Of a DNA stretch of 64,000 bases, positions 12,701 to 23,854 are shown piece after piece. The stretch is from Russula earlei. Its lineage: Eukaryota; Basidiomycota; Agaricomycetes; Russulales; Russulaceae. The notes beneath the pieces were generated by a model. It was not told the DNA's origin. It ran no database searches and was given only the letters and a program-made list of their open reading frames with translations. Positions within the stretch are counted from its first letter, which is position 1; each line of letters begins with the position of its first letter. The stretch spans positions 186,001 through 250,000 of the forward strand of contig JAGFNK010000009.1 in NCBI GenBank assembly GCA_025769875.1, read 5' to 3'. The position numbers were made by a program, and so were the translations under genes.

Positions 12701-12755
12701 CGCTGCGAGGGCGCGTCACTTCCACACTCACAACAACTTTCCACCATTATTTGCA

Positions 12756-14745
12756 ATGGTTTCATCTCTCCTAGTCGAAGCTCTTAGTTCTCCCACTGAT
12801 GTGTTGGTTTCATTTTATGACACATACGATCGCGAGGCAATCAACGAGTTCCCTAAAGCAGTGGCTAGGTATTTCTCAGACATCTTCAGGACAGAGGAAG
12901 CGCTACTGGAGGTGCGTATCCGCCCCCGCCTCAAAAAGCTGATTCACAGATCATAATCCTAGATCCCTCCTCTCATTCCTTTGCGCTCCCTCTCGTCATA
13001 CCACGATCGCGCCCTTGTTCGCTTTCGTGCCTTAGTCCAAGACACTTCTCCTTCGCCCGAGATGTATTTGTCCAAGTTTAGAGATGGGAGATGTGGGGGC
13101 TGGGGCCTTTTAGATTCCTCCCAAAGCAATGGGGACGACACAGAGTTTGACTATAATGATTTGCGAGATTGCACTGTCCTATGGGCGGTCAGCGTTCCTG
13201 GAGAGACGGTGTGGTATCAGACGGTGTCAAACGGGGACGTAATAGATCAAAGTGAGCTCCCAGTTACTATCTCCACATTGTGTTCAAAAAGGCCAGCAGG
13301 AGGTCAGCCTGATGGACTTCTTCGTGCTCATAAATATCCCATCCCGAAAGAAGCTCATTGTGGAGTGCAGATCAAGGTCATCTTTCCCGACCAATGCCAG
13401 TGACCTTGTTACTCACTTCAGGTGCTAGATGTACGGCAACATTGGAAATGACGTCCCAAAGACCGCTGATGTTTTGAACTTTGTTGGTATTCTGAACAAC
13501 GAACCGCAAGTGTTCCTATTATTTCCCACCTCTCTTTTCCCTTGTCCTGATAGTCTCGAAGGCTCGTCGCAGGTTCAGATGAAGCGATGATGGTGCCGAC
13601 TCTCCACGTTCTATTCACTCGCGACCACCGGCTCGGCATCCCCAAGGCACCAGAAGACCTGACCCAGCAACACATCGGGGAGGAATTGCTCGACTGGATT
13701 GCAGACGAAGCTCTCGGAGGCGATCGCGATGCTGCAGAATGGGTCCTGCTCGCTTGTACTTCCCGGGTGTGCGCCTCCACCAATTTCTTATGTCGTCGAC
13801 CGTCGTTAATCTCCCGTCTAGCCAATCTCGCGCGCGTTCACTCAACCCGCTCTCCTTGACTCTTGCGCACTTCCCATCCCCAATGTCTTCTCCATCCGCG
13901 GTCCCCACACTCTCTCGTGTACTCTCTCTCCTTCTTCCCTTGCAAGTGACGCTTCCCCTCTCCCTTGATCTGCTCAATTCCGTGCCCTTCGCACCCGAAA
14001 GTGTGAACGAGGACTTACACTCCGGTTACCTTCAGCTTGCACATGGTACAACGATGCTCATGACTGAGGGTGGGATACAGGAGGGGAAACTAGTCGAGCG
14101 AGGAGTGCTTAACGTGCGGGCCATCCAGCAAGTGATAAGCACCCAAACTCTCGCCTATAAATTTCCCTTCAGCGAGTTCTCCTTTCCTACGGATATCAGT
14201 TTCGTGATTCTCGCACAGGGAACAAAGAGTGCCCTTTTCCAGGTACGAAAGCTTTGAATTCTCGTAGCGTAACCATTGTCGATCTTGCCTCAGACAGACT
14301 TTACCTTGCCCCTTAATCCATCTTCTACAAGCGATCTGTACAAGCCAAAATCCAACATCAAATTACCCTCGGTGGACAAGTTGGATGCCTTCCGGCGCCT
14401 GGTTCTGAGTGCGAAGACGGGAAACATCGAATTGACGGAGTCAATTTCTGAAGTACGAGCCTGAGTCGTTCGTGCTCCAATCACTGATTTTTGGTTTCCA
14501 CACAGCATATCCAAGAAGACTTTGTCAAACAGAGAAGGGCAGACAATGCCATATCGCCAGAAGATTTGAAACAAACCATCACACTTGCTCGGTCTGCTCA
14601 CTTCTATCTATTCAGCGATACACGTATATACTGACGGGACCATGCTAGACTGATTGGTCTTACCAAGCAGGAGGGCGTGGTCACACTTGAAGGATGGGAG
14701 CATGCAAAAGAAATGAACAAACGGAGAAAGGCACGATTCACATGA
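12756..14745 (+). CDS. MCMBP: Mini-chromosome maintenance complex-binding protein
   Basis: MCMBP/ETG1 homologue. Family knowledge: it binds MCM3-7, promotes unloading or assembly of MCM complexes and supports sister-chromatid cohesion. Exon 1 is 12756-12911 and exon 2 starts at 12963. The signature RFRALVQDTSPSPEMYLSKF is in exon 2. After further short introns come MYGNIGNDVPKTADVLNFVG, TLHVLFTRDHRLG, the conserved GDRDAAEWVLLACTSRV, GYLQLAHGTTMLMTEG, FPFSEFSFPTDISFVILAQG, and a basic C-terminus ending at TGA 14745. The order and spacing match the family along the whole length. A stretch at 13250-13310 may be a retained in-frame intron or normal variable sequence. The gene's stop lies only 35 bp from the PGM2 stop on the other strand, so the 3' ends must overlap as transcripts. 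Confidence 0.87.
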
Positions 14746-14780
14746 CCCCTTTTAGCAGAGATTCGGTGGTCCCACCGTCA

Positions 14781-17639
14781 CTACGGACGTCCTAGCCCGT
14801 TTAGGCTCACTTGCATCCACTCGTCACCTAGTTCCGTCACGACCTCCCTCAACACATTCTGGACGGCATCACGGTCTTGTCCACTTCCTTCCAAGTAATA
14901 CTTAATCTGTTGAGAGATTATATCGATTTCTCTTCTGTATTGATATGCCATCATACACACCTTCGGCTCCGTTCCGCTCGTTCTTGCTGTCAAGACGATC
15001 TTGGTCCCATCCTTCGAAGCTGCTCGAAATTGTATCATGTAGCCTGACGACAGCGGCAAGCTCGGCTTGTATGTGGGTGGGTTTGTGCTGTCATAGCCCA
15101 CGGTCAAGTCCACGACGCTAGTTACCTCCAAACCCGCAATAGATCTGGGATAGCTTGGCTCCTTGCTGGAGTCCTGGAAAGAGGCCTTCATCATTTACAG
15201 AATCACAGTGTAAAAGGAAAGTTTAACCTGTCCATCATAGTTTCGAAGCCGTGTGAAGATTTGGTCGACGACTTGTGGGTCGTCACAAATGAAATAGCTG
15301 TTGTTGGTCTTAACGCAAATCAGAGTCATGGTACCGATTCGCGCCAAAAAATGACATACTTGGAAATAACCGTATCTAGCAAAGGACAGGACCAGCAAAA
15401 GTCGCTGAACGATACCCACAACCAGTAATTACATACCTGTCATACAATTCTTGAAGGAAGCTGCTTGCGGTCTTTCCCTCTCTATGTAGCAATGCGACCA
15501 ACTCGGCGAAGAAAACCTTGACATAGTCAGGGACCGCCTCGGGACGCTATCTATGGTAGGATCTATACCGCCGCAGCGACACCATCCTTGTCACGAATCT
15601 CGGATCCGATCATGAAACCAATGGCCTCTTCGTACCCGAACGGAACCTCGAATCCCTGTTCGACCAAAGCTAAGGCGGTGTTGCCAATGTATTTGAAACC
15701 TGAGCTTCACTCATTATATCATGAACGTGACCACGCAGACGAAATACGAACCGGTGAGACACTCGGTAAACTTGAATCCCACGGCAGCTGCCATAGCCTC
15801 AATCATTTTGGAGCTTACGGTAGACGCCACCATGGAGAGTGTATCTGTACCATTTTGCAGCGAGAGCGAGTGCCTATTGGTACAACGTGGAGGGAAAAGG
15901 TCATGACGGGAACCTACTGAGCGGTTTACCCGACATCTTGTACACCTCCAGCGTTCTCCCAGCGAAAAGAGCGCCTAGCTGGTCTCCAGAAAATATCACC
16001 CAGGTCCCGTCAAGCCTGAGAAGACCTTGTATAGAGTATCAAAACATCTCATATCATAATCGTACCTTCTTTCTGCGGCGGAAAACCTATCTGCGTCAGG
16101 ATCCTGTGCGAGGACATACGTCGCGCCCGTGGATTCCGCGGTACGAATGGCAAGGTCCTTTCATCGCCCTTTAGCACCGTGCCCCGAATATAAGGCTTCC
16201 ATTTACCAGAGCTCCTAGAACCAGATCACGAACGTTGAACCGTCAGTCACGGGCAAAATACGGGGCATACCGGACTCTTCTGGATTCGGAAATTGGACCG
16301 AAGGGAATTCTGGATCAGGGTGTTGCTGTTCTTTCACGGGAATGAAAGGGTTGAAGCCAAAGCGCTCGAAAGCTCCGACTAACAAACACATCGCCGACGC
16401 CATGCATCGAAGTGTTGACAAATTTGACATCCGTAGATGCGTTGAGAGCTCTGGGACAATGCAATTCCAGCACGACGGGAAGGAGAGTTGTTTCGCCTTA
16501 CTTGTGCTGACTGAGAGAGGCTATGTAGTCGAAGTAACCTTCGACCATCTCACGAGTACGATCGATGCATAGTGGATCCGTAAGCACTGAGTCCGCATCC
16601 CATCTCCTCGGCTCTAGATTGGTAAGGATAGACGCTGAGATACCTGCGTCATGTGGACTGATAATCTGAGTAGTGCATGGGTTCGATACTAGTCTCCACC
16701 AATCCATTAAGGACCTACCTGGACTCCGTTCTCCCAGTATACCTAACAGGATGAGGAGTGTCTTACGAACACCGCCAACATATGCTCACCTTATAACCAT
16801 TGTCATTCTACGTCTACGTAAGTACATTATCGTTTGCCAGAGACATGATTACCTTTGGATTATGGCTGGCTGTATGATGCGATCAGTTACAGAGTGGAGA
16901 CAAAGATCGATTCAGGGACCTGTGATCATTATGCCACAGGATGCCTTCAATCTCTTCACGCCGAAAGGTACCCTAGATTCAGTGAGGCCACCATCGCGGA
17001 ACGCCATAAAAACACGACTTGCATCGGGGTGTGCACAAGGCCGCGATAGAGATAGGTCTTGATTCCTTTATCGATGAAAGCAGCAGCAGTCAGCCGGGCC
17101 CATCTTTCTGAGTTGTGTCTATGGTCATATCCGATAACTGCTCCGCGATCCCGAGCGTTCTCAACGTGCTCTAAAACGTAGGCAGCCAGGCCCTAAGGTC
17201 GTCTCTGTGTTGGACTGTTCTACTTTGGGGTACTGGATCATTTTAACGGACCTGCGAGGCCTGTATGACAATCAAATCATTCATGCGTGACCAACCTGCT
17301 TCCATCCGGCCACGAAGACCTAGAAAGGTCAGATCATCAGTGTCGATTAATTCTTCGGAATACGTTCATGTTTGATCAGACCTGCGGTTCCAAACGCTAT
17401 GCGAGAACTGATGCGTAAAAATTAGATGTGATCCAAAAGAACCCTAAAAAAAATGCATACCCAAGCCTTTTCTTCAATTCTCCAGCATGTCCTGCAGTCC
17501 ATAAATCAGTGATCTCCTGTTTGGTGCGAGGGTTCTTGACGTCCGTGATTTAGTAACATCACGTTAGAGCATGATTCGCACTTACTTGGTCGATGCGTAG
17601 CCACTCATGGACTAGATCTAGTAGCTCCTGAGTAGTCAT
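14781..17639 (-). CDS. Phosphoglucomutase/phosphopentomutase, PGM2 type
   Basis: Alpha-D-phosphohexomutase of the PGM2 (phosphoglucomutase-2/phosphoribomutase) branch, interconverting glucose-1-P and glucose-6-P or ribose-1-P and ribose-5-P in the cytosol. The start at 17639 ([18 protein letters not shown]) precedes about a dozen tiny exons. Substrate and catalytic motifs are present once introns are removed: [24 protein letters not shown]; the phosphoserine loop TASHNP, split over three exons near 16970-16830, followed by [14 protein letters not shown]; the metal-binding DPDADR region near 16100; [20 protein letters not shown] near 15620; and the phosphate-binding RTSGTEPK near 14960 joined to IKYYLEGSG. 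One intron (17022-16973) starts GC instead of GT. No disabling lesion was found. A decayed copy of its 5' half lies at 26150-27055. The exact pentose or hexose preference cannot be read. Confidence 0.85.
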
Positions 17640-17865
17640 CGTCGGTGAGTAAAACACTACACTCGGCGTATTTCGTATTTCGATTGGGTTCACCGGGCCG
17701 GCGTGGGCCTACAGATATCCACACGTTTCTGGTTTCTGTCCTAGGCATGGAATGATGAAGGTCATTCAGCACTGCCCCCTTGTAGCACTGCATCCGCAGA
17801 GTCGCTCTCCTTGCTTCAAGTTGTCCTCTTCATGAACACCCTCTCGTCCTCCGTCTGCTGAAACA

Positions 17866-20800
17866 ATGTCCGTCATCCTCCAGCCAAGCTATGCACTTGC
17901 GTTCAATCGTGCGTCCCTCTCCCTTACCTAGTCTCTTCCCTCACATCTCCTACCCGAAGGTCCTTTTATCAAGAACGTGATGCGTCCCCTTTACATCACA
18001 AATCCTAATGCCGATCCCATACAGTTCAAAATTAAGACGAACGCACCCATGGTGTGTCCATCTCCTGTTCAAACCACCCTCGCTTCATGTATCTCCCAAG
18101 TTGTATGCCGTACGACCAAACCAGGGGAGGGTCAATCCTGGAAAGGCCGTTGAAGTTCTAGGTGCAATATGTCTTCTAGTATTCGACGCGACGGGCTAAT
18201 GCGACGTGTCCCAGTAATGCTCCGAGCGAAAGAAGAGGAACCACCACTTGATGTGAAATGTAGAAACAAGTTTCTGGTCCAGAGCATCTTGATTTCCCCA
18301 GAGAAGACCTCCGTCCCTCTCGTTGAACTGGTGGGTCGTCTAAATGAAAGCTGGTCGTCACCTGACTTGGTATCCATATTGTCGCAGTGGTCTACACTCC
18401 CTATTCGCTCTCACAAACTTAGGGTTAACTATCTTCCACCCGAAGGTCACCCTCTCGACTCGTCAGGCCATCCTACTACTGTGCCAGGTGCTACACTCGA
18501 ACCTCCCCTTACAGACCCACCGTCAAAGCTGGAACAGCTACCGGAGAGATCCTCTAACGGAGCATCACCTTCTCTTGTTCCACCTGATACCGAGCCCACT
18601 TCGGCCACAAGAGTCGCGCCTGCTCATAGATCGGATATTGTCTCACCTCCAGAATCCCCTTTGACCGCGCTCATAGAGGAACCCCCTGCGTTGAATTCAG
18701 TGTCAAACGACTGCGCATACAATGTCTCACACCCTCCAGAATTCTTCAGTCGTGTTGAGATGGAGTACGCTGCAGACGCGACCCTGCCAGTTCAGCAGTC
18801 CGACGGGATTACATCGCATGGGACAGATGAACGACAGCTACTGACCGACATATCATCTCAGCGTGAAGAGGCATTTGCATACCCTATGATCTTCGACCCT
18901 CATAGATATGTTGCCAGGAGAACGAGTAGAAAGACAAAGTCTTCTTCTCCCAACTCCGTGTTCATCGATCATACTTCATCTTTCCTAATGGCCACGGGGA
19001 CTCTGCCCATGAATGTCGATGGTGCAAGTAGCACTGGTACGACAATCCCACCGCAGGACAAAATAGGACCTTGTGAGGAAGGGGCTGCTATACTCGTCAC
19101 TGGTAGCAGGTGTGTTCGCTACTACGTGAAGATGATGCTTGGCCATGACGACATTTACAAGGTCCATGGAAGATAGATTATTTGGTCATTCATCCGAGGG
19201 CATGCAATCTGCCTGGCAACCATGCGTGGCGGAACCGATTACGTTCTCAGATCCAGAGTGAGAGAAGTTTTCTTGTGCTATGACTCTCAATGTGACGACA
19301 TTACCAGACCTGTTTCAACGGGAGCTAGTTCAAGCAATTTTTGGGATGTACCATCAAGTGATGTGCCTCTCCCACGACCCCAGGAGGTTGGATGGCCTAT
19401 GTGAGTCGCTCTTCTGCTTAGAAATTCAAATCATTTTATTGAATACTTAAAGGCGGATTCAAAGAGTGCCTTCAGACCACCATGACGCAGGAAATAGCGA
19501 TGGCTATTCATCTGGAGCGTTTTTCGGGTATGACACAGGAACAGAGTACGTGAACGCACAACTCCCAACGGTATCTCCGTGTTTATTGTATATAGCGAGC
19601 CGCGTCCCCTTCCACAACCGCTTACAACTTTCATCAAATGTGCTCTGAACCACGGACAGACCCAGTCAGCACAATCAGGCTTTATTCTTGCCTCGCTAAA
19701 TGAGGATCTTGTATTACCTGTGCCAACGCGTCAGTTCACTAGCGTTGATTGGCAAGAATTTTCATTACCAGATGGCACCCACTACTTTGCAAACTCTACT
19801 CTGCATACGATCACGGATGTTGATCTGCGCAACACTGAAAAGTTAGATGCAGTCACGAGATTCCTTGATAGGTGTGATAAGGAAGACCTACCACCGCCAG
19901 AATGGGAATTATGGCTCCGTGATGGGGGTGAGCCAACGACACTTTTTATCCCACACAGAGCCTGGATACACCACGGGTCGCGGATGGTGGTGTTCGAACG
20001 TCCTCCAGGTATAAGCAAAGATGTTGATAGTACGTTGCGGAGACACACATGCGTCTATGCTGCTTGGATTGATAATTGTGCAGAGATAGAGTCGGAATAC
20101 CAGTATTGGTTATTCATGGGGTGCCATCCCCTTCATACGCCGCTCCCGCCAGGATCTATTGATAAAGCCATCAATGCTCTGGCGTGGTTTTATGCCAGTC
20201 AGTTCGTTTGTTCACTGTTGTTACCATTCATTCATCTTGTGTTAGGCCCGCTAAAACTGTCGTCCCACCATCGCCCATCCCCATTCAGTCAGGAGGAATG
20301 TCAGGAGTTGCTTACGCAACTTCGTTCTTTTAGCCGTGAGCCTCCTCGCAGTGATGTCTGGCCTCCTGACGTACATCCCACCTAGACACGCCTACACACA
20401 GCGTGTCACTTGTTCGCACACTTGTCGTGTCTACAACGCTTGGGCGGATTGGTAAGCTTTTGCCTAAGCGTGCAAGCTATCGGTCTTACCATGTTCAGTT
20501 GCATGGAGGCAAGGTCGTCGCTGGGACGGTGCGACATTTCAAGGTCCACGGAAGAATGACAATACTCCTTCAGCTGGCATCTCGCTTTTCCGTACTGCGT
20601 CTGACCCCTTCTTTTGGTCTGGCCTCCCTGGTGTTCCCTGGAATGATCACATCATCCCCGTTTCGGCACGGGAAGTGGTGTGCGGTGTGCTGCTGCTAGT
20701 CCTGTCCTTGTCAGTGACTATCGCGCTTGCTTTCCTGATTTGGATGCGTGATAGATAATTCAGATTCGGATCGCTATCGCTCTTTGTGCCGCACTGCAGT

Positions 20801-21366
20801 CCCACCCCCTAACACTTCTTCGTGTCAGCAACGCTTCGAGTGCGGGTTTCCCTGCCAGCTTTCTTCGCCCCTATTGCTGTAATCTCATCATTTGCCTACA
20901 AGTCGGGTATCGAAGACTTCACAGCGATCACTGGTAGGGAGGAATCAGATGTTCTATGGTTAGGAGTCGTTTGAAAGTACTTCCATTCATAACTACGTTT
21001 GGCCGACTCTGTACTCCTGAGGTGAACACAAAGCAACCACGCTTGGATGCCCTTTTCAGTCTGCATAAACGACGCATCTGGTTGGCGATAACTCATAACG
21101 AAAATATTGAATAAGTACGATTTTATCTTGTTATTCTTTCATGCTGTGTGATGATATGGACCTCATCTTTTCTTTCTGGCGGCTTGACTTCTGTGCACAC
21201 ATATTCCCTCGTCATCCGTGATCCCATCATGCTTGTCGAAAGCAAAAGGACAAGCATCTTCTTGTTCATCCTCATGTGGGTGTTCTCTTTCGACAAAGAT
21301 TGCCGGGCCACATATTCACAAGTTGATGTTTACGCTCGAAGAGGTAGTGGGCCGGTGGGTTCTTAG
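17866..21366 (+). CDS. MSP-domain (VAP-like) plus WW-like membrane protein, copy A
   Basis: The best-preserved copy of a four-copy family. The N-terminus (MSVILQPSYALAFN, then PLYITNPNADPIQFKIKTNA, YAVRPNQGRVNPGKAVEVL and KEEEPPLDVKCRNKFLVQS) is an MSP domain as in VAP/Scs2 ER-contact proteins that bind FFAT motifs. An open Pro/Ser-rich linker of about 280 residues follows (18330-19080). A 52-nt intron (GTGTGT to ACAAG) leads in frame to a second module: acidic N-part, WW-like WQEFSLPDGTHYFANSTLHT, WIHHGSRMVVFERP, EYQYWLFMGCHPLHTPLP, a hydrophobic helix before 20260, and after two introns AWRQGRRWDGATFQGPRKND and a strong membrane helix (20660-20750). This second module matches an agaric WW membrane family. 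Alternatively these are two genes: another frame gives a hydrophobic tail ending at a stop at 19129, 15 bp before an ATG at 19145. The 3' end is uncertain. Confidence 0.5.
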
Positions 21367-22506
21367 ATACTGACGAGACCAGCAATCTGTCGTAGCAGAA
21401 CGTATTCTTTGCACGGATGGGGTACAACAAGATGCCGGAATATCTAGCACTTGTTCCCGGCCACAATTCATGTATGTAGACCAGCGGCTGTGCTGTAGCA
21501 AAAGCGAGTGGCTATCTCCGAAAGGTCAGTATCATACGCGAATCAAAGGCTGACCAGACACGTCACATCAACTAGTATCGGGTTGTCATCTCACCGTCGT
21601 CTCTCGATTACGGATGTGCCCTTATCCTCTCTACCGAAACATGTGCGTCGTCCTCCTCGAGTTCATCGTGGCAGCTCGTATCGCACTCGATGCATGGCCA
21701 TTCCTGTTGGGAGCGCTTTCCGAACAAGTTCTCTGGGGCTGGAGCTAGCGGGAAACGAAACGAATCGTGGCGGTGGAACAGAATAGTGGTAAACCTGCCG
21801 TGTACTGGTAATGAGAGATTGTGAACCAAGATGAGCGAGGCGCACGTGCGGAACAACTCTCAAAAATAAAACAGTGTGTGACCGAACGCATCAGTAAAAA
21901 CCTCCTTTGCTAGCGAGTGATAATGTGGAGATAACAACGTGATTATCTCCGGCTAACCTCTCGCTACAGTAGCCCTCGCTAGCCCTCGCTAGCAAAGGAG
22001 GTTTTTCCTGATGCGGAGAAAGGGCACCCGGATCCGAATGTTAGCGGAACCCATTGATGTCATCCTTGTTGCCTCATGCTCATGTCCTTCATCGGTCTGT
22101 TGCAGTTGCCCAATGGTTGCTGGACCAGTTCAGACCAATTTACAACCAGTCCAGACCACACAGTTATAATAATGTAATATTATGTTATTGCGGCGCAGGG
22201 GTGTGGTATGTATACAGATATGAACGCGTAGTTTATTATCTCAACTCCCTTCCTCTCATCCTCTTCTCTCTAGTGCTTGCATATAAATCTCCTCAGCTAC
22301 TTTTGAACAGGATTCCTTATTCCCTTCAGGAGTTCTTGTTTTGACGTCTCACTCAGGCTTGCTCACCTCTCTTTCCTTGGGTGTGCACTAGATCCCAAGC
22401 CAAGCTTTTAGCCTTACAAACTTAGTGTGCCCTTCCCAGGTTCACTACAGAACAGACAGAATACAATCACATCAAGAGTAGGCCAGATGAAGGGGAGAAA
22501 AAAAGC
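21367..22506. other. No gene seen; contains a MITE-like element
   Basis: Only short frames without family resemblance. The first 120 bp (to about 21480) still resemble the corresponding 3' part of copy C near 39010-39160, so the duplicated unit probably extends this far. A small inverted-repeat element sits at 21888-22014. The stretch 22050-22350 is AT-richer. Confidence 0.5.
21888..22014. mobile_element. MITE-like element with 30-bp terminal inverted repeats
   Basis: 127 bp bounded by inverted repeats of 30 bp with one mismatch: the left begins GCATCAGTAAAAACC and the right ends GGTTTTTCCTGATGC. The interior holds AT-rich sequence and extra GCTAGC repeats, and no coding potential. No unambiguous target-site duplication is visible, so superfamily is unassigned. 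A terminator-like or extruding hairpin of other origin is possible. Confidence 0.55.
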
Positions 22507-22666
22507 ATGCGGCACGCACATACACATTATAACCTTGGCAGCTCTCAATATCACATGCTGAGGCCCAGTCGAGATGAAGGCGATGGCGATCTCACTCTTC
22601 CTTCACCATCCCTTCGTGACCGCATACCCTCAGAACTTCTTCCTCCTCCTCACCCCGCAGCACCCT

Positions 22667-22969
22667 CTAAACGCACCGTGCATCTTTGTGCCATTCCTCC
22701 ACGGCATCCTGCCCGCCGTGCTCTGCCACGCACGCCCTGACTCCGCGCCAGACAATCACCGCGTGGGCTGCCATTGCCCCGATGACGGCAACGTGGAAGG
22801 ACCAGTGGGGAAGGGCTGCGCCAACAAGACACACGGCGCCTAGGAAGAACCCGAGGTGGGCACAGGCGGTGTGGGCGTGGTGTGCGAGCCGGGGCAGGGG
22901 CGTGCGAGGCGGGCCTGTACATGCGTACAAGCGGCGAAAGGGCGCGCGGATAGGGTGTGATTGCCGCAC
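22667..22969 (-). CDS. Hypothetical hydrophobic protein fragment
   Basis: Open frame of about 100 codons on the minus strand encoding one strongly hydrophobic stretch (HLGFFLGAVCLVGAALPHWS, then further small hydrophobics) and a hydrophilic end rich in His, Glu and Arg, ending at 22667. The DNA is markedly GC-rich relative to its surroundings. A further hydrophobic run reads LIFFLPWGLAVGAA in another frame upstream near 22990, suggesting an exon. No family recognised. It may be the 3' exon of a small membrane protein, perhaps joined to the open frames at 23259-23817, or chance. Confidence 0.25.
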   Translation of the reverse strand: MRQSHPIRAPFRRLYACTGPPRTPLPRLAHHAHTACAHLGFFLGAVCLVGAALPHWSFHVAVIGAMAAHAVIVWRGVRACVAEHGGQDAVEEWHKDARCV

Positions 22970-23258
22970 CGACAGCGAGGCCCCACGGCAGGAAGAAGAT
23001 AAGGCGTGGGAGGAAGGCGAGGGAGATTGAGAGGCCAGGGGGTGGTCACGGTGCCCCGGGCGGTGCTGGATTGGACACAGGCCCGAAGGCGGCAGTTACA
23101 GGGCTGGCTGGTTCGGATGGTAACGTACCGTGTGTGCTGCGCCGAGTAGGCGAGCGTACCATCTGCGACGTGCGGGTTTGCAAATAGTGAGCGTCACAGG
23201 GCAAAATGAACCTAATGTAAGTGATAGGTAACTATGCGTACGGGAGATCGTACCTGTG

Positions 23259-23817
23259 CTAAGCGAGGCGTGTCGTTGATTGGGACGTTGGGGAGGCTGA
23301 AAAGGGACTACGGCATTCGGTCACAAAGGTTGTGGATTTAGAACCAGATGAAGGGTGGCTCGCCTGAGAAGGACGTGGCTCAACCTCCGATGAGCCGTTC
23401 GACTCAGACAGCTTTGGCTCGTCATCGTCGTTGAGCACCATGCCCGTCGTTAACTCACGTGTCCGTGCAATCCCGTCTCTTCCGCTTTCTCAGACGAAGT
23501 AGAACTTGTCTTGCACGCCATACGTTGCCGCGTGAGAGGTTCTTTGTCACAGGCTTGAACGGCCGTGAGTCAGGCTGATGCTTCCCGTACATGAGCGGAT
23601 TTGCGGGAGTCGAAAAATGTGGCGGATCAAGCAGCGTTACGGGGATTGAAGAGGACGGAGAACTGGCTGTGCTAGCCAGGCCACCGGGGGAGACCTCTGG
23701 TACAATCAACTCAAGCAGCGAGACGAACCAGAGTGAGCGACGATGAGGTAGGACAAGGGAGAACTTGTGATGTGAATTGTGAGGGTGAGGGGAAGGCTTC
23801 CGAGCTGCAGAGTTCAA
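23259..23817 (-). CDS. Hypothetical open frames, unassigned
   Basis: Two adjacent minus-strand frames (23817-23455 and 23441-23259). The first is 120 codons, Pro/Ser-rich then strongly basic at its end (RLRKRKRRDC). The second is Ser-rich. They could be exons of one gene together with 22667-22969, since splice-like AG|GT signals occur between them. No motif allows a function. Weak support. Confidence 0.2.
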
Positions 23818-23854
23818 ATCGAGTTTGAAAGAATATAATGGTGGCTACATGTAA

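Larger units (their letters stand above)
12578..12755. promoter_or_regulatory. Divergent promoter shared by DPB3-like gene and MCMBP
   Basis: The 178 bp between the two start codons is GC-rich and is the only space available for both promoters. It contains two exact ACGCGT hexamers 48 bp apart (first bases 12647 and 12695) plus GCGCGTCA-like and GCCGCGTC half-matches between 12660 and 12720. ACGCGT is the established MluI cell-cycle box bound by MBF-type (Mbp1/Res) APSES factors to drive G1/S transcription in fungi. Both flanking genes are replication genes, so shared cell-cycle control is a reasonable inference. No TATA box is evident. Confidence 0.7.

Noticed and set aside
16830..16980. Apparent loss of the PGM2 TASHNP active-site loop
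   Set aside because: The motif is recovered when a GC-AG intron and two short GT-AG introns are removed, so the gene looks intact.
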